60,530 nt of DNA from an uncultured Prevotellaceae bacterium (GTDB taxonomy: Bacteria; Bacteroidota; Bacteroidia; Bacteroidales; Bacteroidaceae), in contig ONCH01000011.1 of NCBI GenBank assembly GCA_900316265.1, positions 1-60,530 on the forward strand, in the 5' to 3' direction. The notes under the pieces were generated by a model. It searched no databases. It was not told where the DNA came from and saw only the letters and a program-made list of their open reading frames with translations. Both the position numbers and the translations under genes were made by a program. Shown one piece after another: positions 24,669-33,790 of the stretch; the first letter of the stretch is position 1, and each line of letters opens with the position of its first letter.

Positions 24669-25616
24669 ATGACAACAAGAGAGATAGCTATACAATGTCT
24701 GAAAGATGAAGCACAGGCCATCCTCGATTTGATACCGAAGATGGACGAGGACTTCGACCGTGCCGTTGACATGATGTTGAACTGCAAGGGTAAAGTCATC
24801 GTAACTGGTGTTGGCAAGAGTGGCCATATCGGTGCCAAGATTGCCGCTACACTGGCTTCGACAGGAACGCCCTCGTTCTTCATCAATCCGCTGGACGTCT
24901 ATCATGGCGATCTGGGCGTGATGTCACAAGGCGACGTGGTGGTAGCCATCTCTAACTCAGGCCAGACCGATGAGTTGTTGCGTTTCATCCCAATGGTCCT
25001 GCACATGCAGATACCTATTATCGGCATGAGTGGCAACCCACAGTCGCTGTTGGCCAAATACTCTACTTGCCACCTGAATGTCAGCGTAGAGAAAGAAGCT
25101 TGTCCGCTGAATCTGGCACCCACCAGCAGCACTACCGCCACCCTGGCGATGGGCGACGCACTGGCCATCGCACTGATGGAAAAGCGCCATTTCCGTCCAC
25201 AGGACTTCGCACAGTTCCATCCTGGTGGAGAACTTGGCAAGCGTCTGCTGACCACAGCTCAAGACGTGATGATTACCGAGAACCTGCCCGTACTGTCTGC
25301 CGACATGCACTTAGGCAAGGCTATCATCAACGTCAGCAAAGGTAAGCTGGGACTGGGCGTAGCAATCGAAGACGGCAAGATTGCAGGACTCATTACCGAC
25401 GGTGACATCCGTCGCGCTATGGAGAAATGGCAAGCAGAGTTCTTCAACCACACTGTGGAGGACATCATGACGCGAACTCCAAAAACAGTTGGTCCGCAGG
25501 CTAAGATATCGGACATTCAAAAGATAATGAACAAACATAAAATCCATAACGTGCTGGTAGTGGACGACGACAACCACCTCTTAGGTATTGTCGACCGCTA
25601 CGCATGCGTATTATAA
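24669..25616 (+). CDS. kdsD: Arabinose-5-phosphate isomerase
   Basis: This 315-residue enzyme has an N-terminal SIS domain (GKVIVTGVGKSGHIGAKIA, then SNSGQTDELL; residues about 40-180) and two CBS domains (about 205-315, ending HNVLVVDDDNHLLGIVD). It converts ribulose 5-phosphate to arabinose 5-phosphate, the substrate of the neighbouring KdsA. The pairing in one operon makes the assignment firm. The regulator gene downstream begins 10 nt after its stop. Confidence 0.95.
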   Translation: MTTREIAIQCLKDEAQAILDLIPKMDEDFDRAVDMMLNCKGKVIVTGVGKSGHIGAKIAATLASTGTPSFFINPLDVYHGDLGVMSQGDVVVAISNSGQTDELLRFIPMVLHMQIPIIGMSGNPQSLLAKYSTCHLNVSVEKEACPLNLAPTSSTTATLAMGDALAIALMEKRHFRPQDFAQFHPGGELGKRLLTTAQDVMITENLPVLSADMHLGKAIINVSKGKLGLGVAIEDGKIAGLITDGDIRRAMEKWQAEFFNHTVEDIMTRTPKTVGPQAKISDIQKIMNKHKIHNVLVVDDDNHLLGIVDRYACVL

Positions 25617-25626
25617 TATAAGGTAT

Positions 25627-28600
25627 ATGAAGATACTGAAAAGATTACTCATAGTTCTGATGCTGGCGTTGCCAATGGCTGCTGCCGGAGTCTATCTTTT
25701 TAAGACACTCGACGCCCATAATGGTTTGACAATCAGTCAGATTAACTGTATACTTAAAGATTCACGTGGATATGTATGGCTGGGAACTCCTGCTGGTCTT
25801 TACCGCTATGACGGCTATACGTTCCATAACTTCCAATGCAATTCGCAGGACGGTTCATCACTGCCCGACAGCTATATCATCAGCATTCAGGAGACACTGG
25901 AGGGAACATTATGGATTGAGACGGCAGCAGGCTTCTGCATCTACCACCCACAAGGCGAGAACTTTGAGCGCGACATGAAGCAGGTCTACGGTCGCATGGG
26001 TATAGAAGGAACACCAAACGTCGTATATATCGACAGACACAAGAACTTCTGGGCAGCTATTCCCAATAAAGGTGTTGTAGCCTACAACATGCAACAGCAG
26101 TTGCTCTATGAGTTCGGATATACTGACGACGCCCATGGTGTGCCACAGGGCAATATAACCTCCATTAGCGAGTGTCGCGACGGTGCGTTGATAGTCTATG
26201 AAGACGGTCGCATCGTATGCTGCGATGTCATGCGTCAGCAACATACTGTATGGAAGAACGACTACATTGCGCAGCAACACTTACGCAAATCTTCCACTCT
26301 CAACGCTTTTGCCGACCAGATGGATAACATCTGGCTGTATGGACAGGGCACACTCATGCTCTACAACAAGAACACCAATACTTGGAACACCACTATTGGC
26401 GACCAGTTGGGTATGACAGGCAATAATACCGACAATAGCGTCAACGGCATGGCTGGCGACCGTAAGGGTAACATCTGGATAGGTACTGACCGTAACGGAC
26501 TGATTCGAGCAAACGTGAATACCTTGGAAATGGAGCCGGTAGCACCGCGAGCCATCAACAACATAGCCCAGATGCCATCACAAGAAGTCATTGGTATCCA
26601 GAGTGTTTACATTGACGACACTGACCTGCTCTGGATTGGTACGGAGAAGTCGGGTCTGGCCTATTACGGTGACAACATCTATAAGTTCCAGTCACTGATA
26701 AACGGTGACATTACCGCCATTGCAGAAGACGAGGCTGGCAAGATATGGTATGGTACTGGCGACAAAGGTATCATCGACTACGATGGACCACTGGCCAGCT
26801 ATAAGGTGACCTGCATGACCACCACTCCTGACGGTAGTCTGTGGGTAGGTTCCAAACAGAACGGTATTACACGCATTAAGGACGGTAACAGTACCTTCTA
26901 TTCTACTGCCCGTGATAGCATGAAGACGGTTATTGACGACCATATCAACGCCCTCAGTAGTGATAAGAGCGGTAACTTGTGGATAGCTACCAATGGTGGT
27001 CTGCAGGTGTACAACCCCAAAATGAACACCTTCTCTTCATATACCAAGGAGAATGGTATGCTCAACACCAACAACATCACGTCGCTGTTCTACGGAACTA
27101 ACAATAGCCTGCTGATAGGTACTGCCGAAGGTCTGGTGATTCTTAACCTGTCGAACCGCGAGAAGACCGTGCTAACAGGTAATTCCTCTAATGTAGAGTC
27201 GTTTACCAACAACTATATCACACAAGTTTACGAAGACTCCAGAGGACTACTATGGATTGGCACACGTGAGGGTATTAATATTCTTAATCCCGTCAACGAT
27301 GATCTAAGCGTGTTAACAGAAAAAGACGGTCTGTGCAACAACTCTATCTGCGGTATTGCAGAAGACAAGAACCACAGTATCTGGATTACCACCAGCAATG
27401 GCGTCTGTCGTATTGTCGTACAACGCGACCATGAAGACGGCACCTTCAACTACGGCCTGTATAACTACAGCATCAGTGACGGTCTGCAGAGCAATGAGTT
27501 CAATATGGGGTCCATCCTCACCAAGAAAAATGGTGAAGTATTGTTTGGTGGACTGTATGGTGTCAACTGGGTACGTCACAGCAGTAAAGACGAGCAGGCC
27601 TCACTGCCTCGCGTCATGCTTACCCAGCTGTTTGTCGGTGAGCAAGAGATTCTGACCGGCGTCAACTACGATGGTAACATTATTCTGCCACAAGCGCTCA
27701 ATGAAAGTAACAGAATTGAGTTGAAGAACAACCAGAGCACAATTACCATCAAATTTGCTGCCGGTAACTACAACCAAGGCGAGCGTCTGCAGTTCATGTA
27801 CTGGATGGAAGGACTGGACAACGACTGGCGCAACGGTGACGCCCTACTCCACGGCGTTAGATTCAACGACCTGGGCAGTGGCGACTACAAACTACACGTC
27901 AAGGCCATCAGCGCCGAAGGTGCCGTCAGCAACCAAGAGCGTGTTCTGGAAATACATGTTGACCGTCCTTGGTGGCTGTCATGGTGGATGCTGACCTTCT
28001 ATGTTATCATCTTGATTATCATCGTTATTATCTGGCGCTATGGTATCAACAAATACAAGAAAGCTTGGAAGAAACGTCACACCGTTATCGAAGAGCTGAA
28101 GCGTCAGCGTGAGGAAATCAAGCTTGCCAGTGACGAGCTCCGCCAACCAATGGCACGTATGACGACTATCATTGGCGATATGTCTATGAAAGAACAGTCG
28201 CTGGAAGGTCGTGAACAGCTGAACTCACTGCACTTCCAATTGTTGCAGGTCATCACACGCATCTCTGAAATGCAAAGCACACTGGAGAATCCGGAGAAGA
28301 AGGCGGAATCTACTGCCAAGGATCGTCTGGAACTGAACGAAGAGGGTGAAATCGAATTGGCTGTCACTACCGGACAAGAGCTGGCACTCGATAATATTTC
28401 GCCACTGCGTGTGGAAGGACAGACTCAGAAGTTCTGCGTGGTATTCATCGACAACAACCGTGAGTTCTTGCAGTTCATGAAAGCTCACCTATGCGAAATC
28501 TACGATTTCCACGTATATGACAATATTAAGGACGCGCTCCCTGACATCGATACGCTGAAAGCCGACCTCGTAGTCTGCAAGCACAATATGGGTGACAGCA

Positions 28601-29385
28601 TTACGGGTAGTGAGCTCTGTAACCAGTTCAAGTCAAGTTACAGCAGAAACAAGATAAAGTTTGTGCTGATGACTGACACCGTGCTGAACCAGGATACCAT
28701 GGACGATCAGAACATCACACTGGCAGCAGACGATTATCTGGCTAAGCCGTTCAACGTACAGGAGGCCGTGATGCGTTTCAACAAGGTGATGGGTCTGGCT
28801 CCTATTGAGATTAACCAGAACGTCATCGAGGGTAAGGAGACACGTATGCTGGAAGGTCAGAATGCAAGTATGACTACTGCCACCATGAGCTTCGAGGAAT
28901 ACGGAAAGGTGAAGATGTTAGACAACACGGAGGTACCAGAAGAACCGGAAAGCCAAAGTACGCCTGAAACTCCTGTAGTCCAGGAACAGACCAACATGCT
29001 GGCTAAGTATTATGACGGCAACACCATCGGTGACTACTCGATGAATAACATCATGGATCAGCAGTTGATGCGCAATGTTGAGCAGTTCGTTCTGCAGAAC
29101 ATGAGTCGCGGACAGATCAGCTTGGAGGACATAGCAGCAGCCATGGGTATGGGACGCGTACCCTTCTTCCACAAGATACGTGCTATTACCACCAAGACAC
29201 CTGCTGAGATTGTCCGTGAGATACGCCTGAAGCATGCTTGCACGCTGCTTGTCACCACGAACATCAACTTGAATGAGTTGGCGCTGAACGTTGGTTTCAT
29301 GACAGCCGAGAACTTCATTAACATCTTCAAAGATAAGTACGGTATGACCCCATTGGAGTACCGACTAAAGAATAAGCGCTCATGA
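25627..29385 (+). CDS. Degenerate hybrid two-component-like regulator: propeller, REC-like, AraC, no kinase domain
   Basis: This 1252-residue membrane protein starts at MKILKRLLIV (25627). A signal/anchor is followed by a two-component-regulator propeller (repeats such as DSRGYVWLGTPAGLYRYDG, GNIWIGTDRNGL) and a Y_Y_Y-type domain near residue 700-780. A transmembrane helix lies at about 784-806. Next come two coiled helices in place of DHp; the phospho-His position reads SDELRQPM (Asp836), not SHELRTPL. No HATPase domain exists: only about 130 residues separate the helix from a REC-like domain at about 935-1055. That domain keeps the Lys (AKPF) and Thr but has VVCKHNMG where VVSDVMMP is expected (Lys985 for Asp). 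An acidic linker and an AraC HTH (about 1150-1252) end it. Co-transcribed with kdsA-kdsD and overlapping the next gene by 4 nt. Confidence 0.85.
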   Translation: MKILKRLLIVLMLALPMAAAGVYLFKTLDAHNGLTISQINCILKDSRGYVWLGTPAGLYRYDGYTFHNFQCNSQDGSSLPDSYIISIQETLEGTLWIETAAGFCIYHPQGENFERDMKQVYGRMGIEGTPNVVYIDRHKNFWAAIPNKGVVAYNMQQQLLYEFGYTDDAHGVPQGNITSISECRDGALIVYEDGRIVCCDVMRQQHTVWKNDYIAQQHLRKSSTLNAFADQMDNIWLYGQGTLMLYNKNTNTWNTTIGDQLGMTGNNTDNSVNGMAGDRKGNIWIGTDRNGLIRANVNTLEMEPVAPRAINNIAQMPSQEVIGIQSVYIDDTDLLWIGTEKSGLAYYGDNIYKFQSLINGDITAIAEDEAGKIWYGTGDKGIIDYDGPLASYKVTCMTTTPDGSLWVGSKQNGITRIKDGNSTFYSTARDSMKTVIDDHINALSSDKSGNLWIATNGGLQVYNPKMNTFSSYTKENGMLNTNNITSLFYGTNNSLLIGTAEGLVILNLSNREKTVLTGNSSNVESFTNNYITQVYEDSRGLLWIGTREGINILNPVNDDLSVLTEKDGLCNNSICGIAEDKNHSIWITTSNGVCRIVVQRDHEDGTFNYGLYNYSISDGLQSNEFNMGSILTKKNGEVLFGGLYGVNWVRHSSKDEQASLPRVMLTQLFVGEQEILTGVNYDGNIILPQALNESNRIELKNNQSTITIKFAAGNYNQGERLQFMYWMEGLDNDWRNGDALLHGVRFNDLGSGDYKLHVKAISAEGAVSNQERVLEIHVDRPWWLSWWMLTFYVIILIIIVIIWRYGINKYKKAWKKRHTVIEELKRQREEIKLASDELRQPMARMTTIIGDMSMKEQSLEGREQLNSLHFQLLQVITRISEMQSTLENPEKKAESTAKDRLELNEEGEIELAVTTGQELALDNISPLRVEGQTQKFCVVFIDNNREFLQFMKAHLCEIYDFHVYDNIKDALPDIDTLKADLVVCKHNMGDSITGSELCNQFKSSYSRNKIKFVLMTDTVLNQDTMDDQNITLAADDYLAKPFNVQEAVMRFNKVMGLAPIEINQNVIEGKETRMLEGQNASMTTATMSFEEYGKVKMLDNTEVPEEPESQSTPETPVVQEQTNMLAKYYDGNTIGDYSMNNIMDQQLMRNVEQFVLQNMSRGQISLEDIAAAMGMGRVPFFHKIRAITTKTPAEIVREIRLKHACTLLVTTNINLNELALNVGFMTAENFINIFKDKYGMTPLEYRLKNKRS

Positions 29386-30644
29386 CACTAAGACATATTC
29401 TTGCTACACTGACCGCTGCAACGAGCATGACTTGCTCTGCGCAGATTAGCGACTCTGTCATTGTCTATACACTACGCCAGAACGGCATCCACTTCACGAA
29501 TAACAATAGCGTAACACTACTGATGTCTGGTCAGGAGAAGTTTGACGACATGTTTCATGCCATCCGACAGGCTAAGAGCAGTATTCATCTGGAATACTTC
29601 AACTTTCGCAACGACTCGATAGCATTTTTGCTATTCGACCTGCTGCGCGAGAAACGTAAGGAAGGTGTTGAAATACGCGCCATGTTTGATGGTTTCGGCA
29701 ACGACTCCAACAACCAACCCTTGAAGAAGCGCCATCTGAAGCCCTTGCGTGAGGCGGGCATAGAGATTGTAGAATATAGTCCTATCCGTTTCCCGTGGGT
29801 AAACCACATCTACGGTCGCGACCATCGTAAGATTGTTGTTATCGATGGTAAGATTGCCTATACGGGAGGCATGAACGTAGCCGACTATTATATAAAAGGT
29901 ACGGAACAGGTGGGCGAATGGCGCGACATGCACTGCCGTATAGAAGGTGACGCTGTCAACGAGTTGCAAAGCATCTTCCTCAGGATATGGAACCGCACAA
30001 CAGGTCAGAACGTCGGAGGCATGAAATACTATAACGGTGGTACGCTGACCCATTTCGACGGACTGAAGCCTGACACCACCAGTACACATGGTAATAAAAT
30101 GGTGGGCATCATCAATCGCGAACCAGGTGTGACACCCAAGATTATGCGTACTTTTTATATCAATGCCATCGACCAGGCCGAGGACTCTATACACATCATC
30201 AATCCCTACTTCACACTGATACCATCTGTTACGAAAGCCTTGACACGAGCCATCCAACGTGGTGTAAAGGTAGAAATTATGCTGTCGGCGAAGAGTGATA
30301 TTCCCCTGACACCCGACTGCGCCTTGTATCAGGCTCACAAGTTGATGAAGCGTGGTGCCATCGTATGGCTATACATGCCCGGTTTTCACCACTCCAAGAT
30401 CATGATGGTCGACGGACAATACTGCACTGTAGGTAGCACCAATCTGGACGCACGCAGTCTAAAATGTGACTTTGAGGAGAATGCCGTTATTGTAGACAAG
30501 CGCACCACCCGTGAGCTTGACGACATGTTTTGGCGTGACAAACAGCAGAGCTTCCGGATGACAGAAGAATCATGGAACGAGATTCGTACAGGATGGGAGA
30601 AATTCCGTGGATGGTTTGCGCACCTTCTCCAGCCGTTCCTTTAA
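29382..30644 (+). CDS. Phospholipase D family enzyme, cardiolipin synthase-like, exported form
   Basis: This 420-residue protein has two HKD motifs: RDHRKIVVIDGKIAYTGGMN (about residue 148) and FHHSKIMMVDGQYCTVGSTN (about residue 330). Together they mark the cardiolipin synthase branch of the phospholipase D family, which joins two phosphatidylglycerols. Instead of the usual two N-terminal transmembrane helices it has one cleavable-looking signal (MTLRHILATLTAATSMTCSA), which suggests the catalytic part lies outside the cytoplasm. It overlaps the regulator by ATGA, so both are translated together. Its stop overlaps that of the convergent TPR gene. Confidence 0.85.
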   Translation: MTLRHILATLTAATSMTCSAQISDSVIVYTLRQNGIHFTNNNSVTLLMSGQEKFDDMFHAIRQAKSSIHLEYFNFRNDSIAFLLFDLLREKRKEGVEIRAMFDGFGNDSNNQPLKKRHLKPLREAGIEIVEYSPIRFPWVNHIYGRDHRKIVVIDGKIAYTGGMNVADYYIKGTEQVGEWRDMHCRIEGDAVNELQSIFLRIWNRTTGQNVGGMKYYNGGTLTHFDGLKPDTTSTHGNKMVGIINREPGVTPKIMRTFYINAIDQAEDSIHIINPYFTLIPSVTKALTRAIQRGVKVEIMLSAKSDIPLTPDCALYQAHKLMKRGAIVWLYMPGFHHSKIMMVDGQYCTVGSTNLDARSLKCDFEENAVIVDKRTTRELDDMFWRDKQQSFRMTEESWNEIRTGWEKFRGWFAHLLQPFL

Positions 30645-32770
30645 AGCAACGAAAGCATCATATTGACTTCCACAGAATTTATTCCACGCACCTTCAACCA
30701 CTCAATGTCAAAGAAGTCGGTCTGAAGAGATGGACTTTGTTGGAATCGCTGACAATACTGACGGAATAATTCTGACGCACGAAAGACCTGTCCTTGTAGC
30801 CACAGGCAGTAGCCATAATTCTTTAAGTCATCGTCCTTTTGTTGTTCGCGGCTGATTAACTGCTCATAGATATTTGCGGCCTGTTCCAGTTTACCTTGAC
30901 AGGTCAGTGTCCATGCCAATACACGGTTCACAGCATCGTTGTCTGGTTGTTCGTAGTTCAATCGGTAAAGTGGCTTCAGTGCTTCCTCATAACGTTCCAA
31001 CTGCACCAGACAGATAGCAACATACAACTGGTTGCTGGTCTTTTCAGGATAACACTCCGACAATTGCTCAAACCATGTCAGCGCCTCCTCATAACGAGCC
31101 TGATCATAGAGCTGTCGTCCCTTACCCAACAGTGCTCTCTCATGTTGCGGATTAAGTTGCAAAGCATGATCGTAGTCTTGCGTCCACAGGTAATACTGCA
31201 TATCACGACAAGACTCAGCGAAGGTCTTCAGTAAGCGCTGCGCAGCATTATTCATCTGGTGTTTCTTCAACTGTCGTACAATCTGTACCTTGTATTTCTC
31301 AATAGGAGTATCACCCAACAAAGCCAGCGAGAAGAAGTCGCATCCACCCATTTCGTCCACAGTGGTATCGAAAGGATTTGCCAGTTCCGCACGGTGAGGA
31401 TACAGACGGAAGAAACGATAAATATCCATCAGATAAAGACGACGTTCTAAGGCTGCAGACGACTCCATAGGCTCACCCAATTCATCTGCAGAGAATTCAC
31501 CACGCTGCAGCATCTCACGCAGATGCTGGGGTAACTGATTTACCACATCATGAATGGCAACAACAAACGAATACTTGTCACTGTTACAGAACACATTGGC
31601 ATCAAACACCTTCTTCACAAGATAACGGTTCTTGGAGTTAGTAATAAACTGTGTGATATCTGGATGCTGTTCATAAAATGGTACCAGCCAGTTACTGATG
31701 TCATAGAAGAATGGATAGCGTTTGATTTGAGAGAATCCATGGTAGAACACATCGACACCTTCTTTCTGCATGTCTTGCATACGACGCATAGAGGTCTCCA
31801 ATTGTTCCATACGCTCCTCAGAGACTTCGGGGTGAAGCACCTCTTCCAATCGTTCTTCTTCCGTCTCTATGTTATTAGCCATCATCTCGGACGAGTTCTT
31901 CAACAGATCAGGCATAATTTCCTTCTGGATAGTACGACTATCCTTCTCCTCGTTCAAGCAATAGATAAGTTGTATCTGCAACTCAGTAAGTTCCTGACAT
32001 ACCTCTTCAGACTGCAGCAGTGCAGCCAGCAGTTCACCTTGCTCAGGATATACGTTTCGATAGGTATCAGAAGCAGATAATGTCCACCCTACCAATGCAC
32101 GTTGGCGAACAGCCTCATCCTGAGATAATCGATATACCTCTGTCAACATGCGGAACTTTGCCATATCAAACTGGTTAAGCAACGACAGGGTAACTGCAGC
32201 TATCAACAATTGCTGGTCAATGCTGTCGATTGTCGGCGAAGTCAGCATCTCAATAAAGTGGTTACCCACACCGTCAGACCACTGACGGGATGTCAGCACA
32301 TATTCAAACAGTTGATTTATCTGCTTCTGGTGGTCTTGATACAAAGCCTCACTCTTGGTCTGTCGCTTATTATCGGGCTCCAATTGGAGCATGGCAACAT
32401 TGCTAACAAACCCCTCCATTTCCTGACGGATAGCAGCTAGAGACCAGTCACGCTGTTCCTGACGTGCACGAGTATAAAGACTGTTCTGATAGGGTGAAGC
32501 CTTCATGCGGTGGTAGTGCATGACATTGGCATAGAGCACATACACCCGCTGCAATAGTCGTTGGTAGAGCGTTTTGCGCTGTGGGTCTTCACCACCCTGC
32601 TGCCAATAGCTCTCCATGCGGCTGTAATCCTCACGCACCTGCGCCAATTTCTCGGAAGTATGCTGTTCAGGCCATGCCGCCAGATAATTCTCCATATAAC
32701 GGATAGCCCAGCCGCAGTTACCTGCTTGCAAAGCTTCATCGACCAGTTTTAGACTCTCATTTGTTGCCAT
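30641..32770 (-). CDS. Tetratricopeptide repeat protein
   Basis: This 709-residue protein has no signal peptide. The C-terminal third contains TPR units (HERALLGKGRQLYDQARYEEALTWFEQL, NQLYVAICLVQLERYEEALKPLY, LEQAANIYEQLIS). The N-terminal two thirds are helical without a named domain. The start is put at MATNESLKLVD (32770), inside the end of the lipoprotein gene upstream (14-nt overlap), so translation is probably coupled. The role is unknown; TPRs usually hold protein partners. Confidence 0.75.
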   Translation of the reverse strand: MATNESLKLVDEALQAGNCGWAIRYMENYLAAWPEQHTSEKLAQVREDYSRMESYWQQGGEDPQRKTLYQRLLQRVYVLYANVMHYHRMKASPYQNSLYTRARQEQRDWSLAAIRQEMEGFVSNVAMLQLEPDNKRQTKSEALYQDHQKQINQLFEYVLTSRQWSDGVGNHFIEMLTSPTIDSIDQQLLIAAVTLSLLNQFDMAKFRMLTEVYRLSQDEAVRQRALVGWTLSASDTYRNVYPEQGELLAALLQSEEVCQELTELQIQLIYCLNEEKDSRTIQKEIMPDLLKNSSEMMANNIETEEERLEEVLHPEVSEERMEQLETSMRRMQDMQKEGVDVFYHGFSQIKRYPFFYDISNWLVPFYEQHPDITQFITNSKNRYLVKKVFDANVFCNSDKYSFVVAIHDVVNQLPQHLREMLQRGEFSADELGEPMESSAALERRLYLMDIYRFFRLYPHRAELANPFDTTVDEMGGCDFFSLALLGDTPIEKYKVQIVRQLKKHQMNNAAQRLLKTFAESCRDMQYYLWTQDYDHALQLNPQHERALLGKGRQLYDQARYEEALTWFEQLSECYPEKTSNQLYVAICLVQLERYEEALKPLYRLNYEQPDNDAVNRVLAWTLTCQGKLEQAANIYEQLISREQQKDDDLKNYGYCLWLQGQVFRASELFRQYCQRFQQSPSLQTDFFDIEWLKVRGINSVEVNMMLSLL

Positions 32771-33713
32771 TGCGCACATTCGTCTTTAGCGTATCAATCT
32801 TCTGCAACCACTGTTCTACATAGGAAATATCCTGCTGACGTGGACCACGGGCATGAACATATCGGACATCCTGTGACATTGAATCGACCAACTGCTTTTT
32901 CATCTTGTAGCGGTCAATGAAGATATCCCGATAATGGGCTATTCCATATTTAGTAATGGAGTCACAGGCCTGGTTATAGGCTTGGGTAAACAGCGCCAGC
33001 TGCTTAGCACGAGCGTAACGACGCATCTCCTGCTCACGGAAAGCAAGCACACCCAATTGGAGTTTCACATCACGGGAATCCAAGATGACAGGATTCTTCA
33101 TCATGCGAGCCTGCGTAGCTTGGGGCTCCGGCAACCACAGAGCGTCAATCTCATTGTTTTGTAACATCTGCACACGGACGTTTAGGTCGTTTATCTGAAC
33201 CTTAAACACCTGGTTTGGAGCTAACTTCACTGAGTCACGGGCACGGTCTGTCAACAAATCAGTAGCCGAGAAACGCGTCATTGCTACCATCTTATCATCC
33301 AACTGCTTCAGTTGGTGGATACGAGCATTGCGATTAGTCACCAGTTGCCAATAGGCATTGGTTGCAGCCACATAACGTAGCTTCAGACCTTGTTTCTCCA
33401 TACGCTTGGCGCGTACCAAATCTGTGACCGCACCCTCAACCCTACCACGCAGAATAGCGGTATCACAGTCCATCTGTGCATTATAGAACTTCAGGCGCAC
33501 GCCACCATTTAGGGAGTCAAAGAGTTGATAATATTGTGCCACATACAAGGGTAGACAGTCTAACGTTGGCATCACGGCAACCTTTAATGCTGCCGAGTCC
33601 TTACGCATAGCCTCACGACGCTGTTCTCGCGTGATGCGTTTTGTCTCCTCATACGACTGTCCGCAGGCTGCCAAAAGCAGCAGAGCGGCTATAATAGGAA
33701 TCAGTTTCTTCAT
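32757..33713 (-). CDS. Solute-binding-like lipoprotein
   Basis: This 318-residue lipoprotein (signal ending LLLLAAC) resembles periplasmic solute-binding proteins of the NitT/TauT or NMT1 fold: KVAVMPTLDCLPLYVAQYYQLF near the start, then VRVQMLQNNEIDALWLPEPQ. No ABC permease or ATPase lies nearby, so a transport role is doubtful and it may serve as a sensor or binding partner of the TPR protein with which it overlaps. The promoter lies in the divergent cassette upstream. Confidence 0.7.
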   Translation of the reverse strand: MKKLIPIIAALLLLAACGQSYEETKRITREQRREAMRKDSAALKVAVMPTLDCLPLYVAQYYQLFDSLNGGVRLKFYNAQMDCDTAILRGRVEGAVTDLVRAKRMEKQGLKLRYVAATNAYWQLVTNRNARIHQLKQLDDKMVAMTRFSATDLLTDRARDSVKLAPNQVFKVQINDLNVRVQMLQNNEIDALWLPEPQATQARMMKNPVILDSRDVKLQLGVLAFREQEMRRYARAKQLALFTQAYNQACDSITKYGIAHYRDIFIDRYKMKKQLVDSMSQDVRYVHARGPRQQDISYVEQWLQKIDTLKTNVRNGNK

Positions 33714-33790
33714 ATTGCCTGCAAAATTACGAAATAATTATGAATTATGCATTATGAATTATGAATTTATTTTGTACCTTTGCAATCGTT
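33714..33790. promoter_or_regulatory. Divergent promoter region with AATTATGCATTATGAATT cassette
   Basis: Minus -7 TAATTTTG (33722-33729) and plus -7 TACCTTTG (33775-33782) flank an AT-rich palindromic core (TATGAATTATGCATTATGAA). The two -7 boxes are 45 bp apart, so the two promoters must share the core. Confidence 0.8.
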
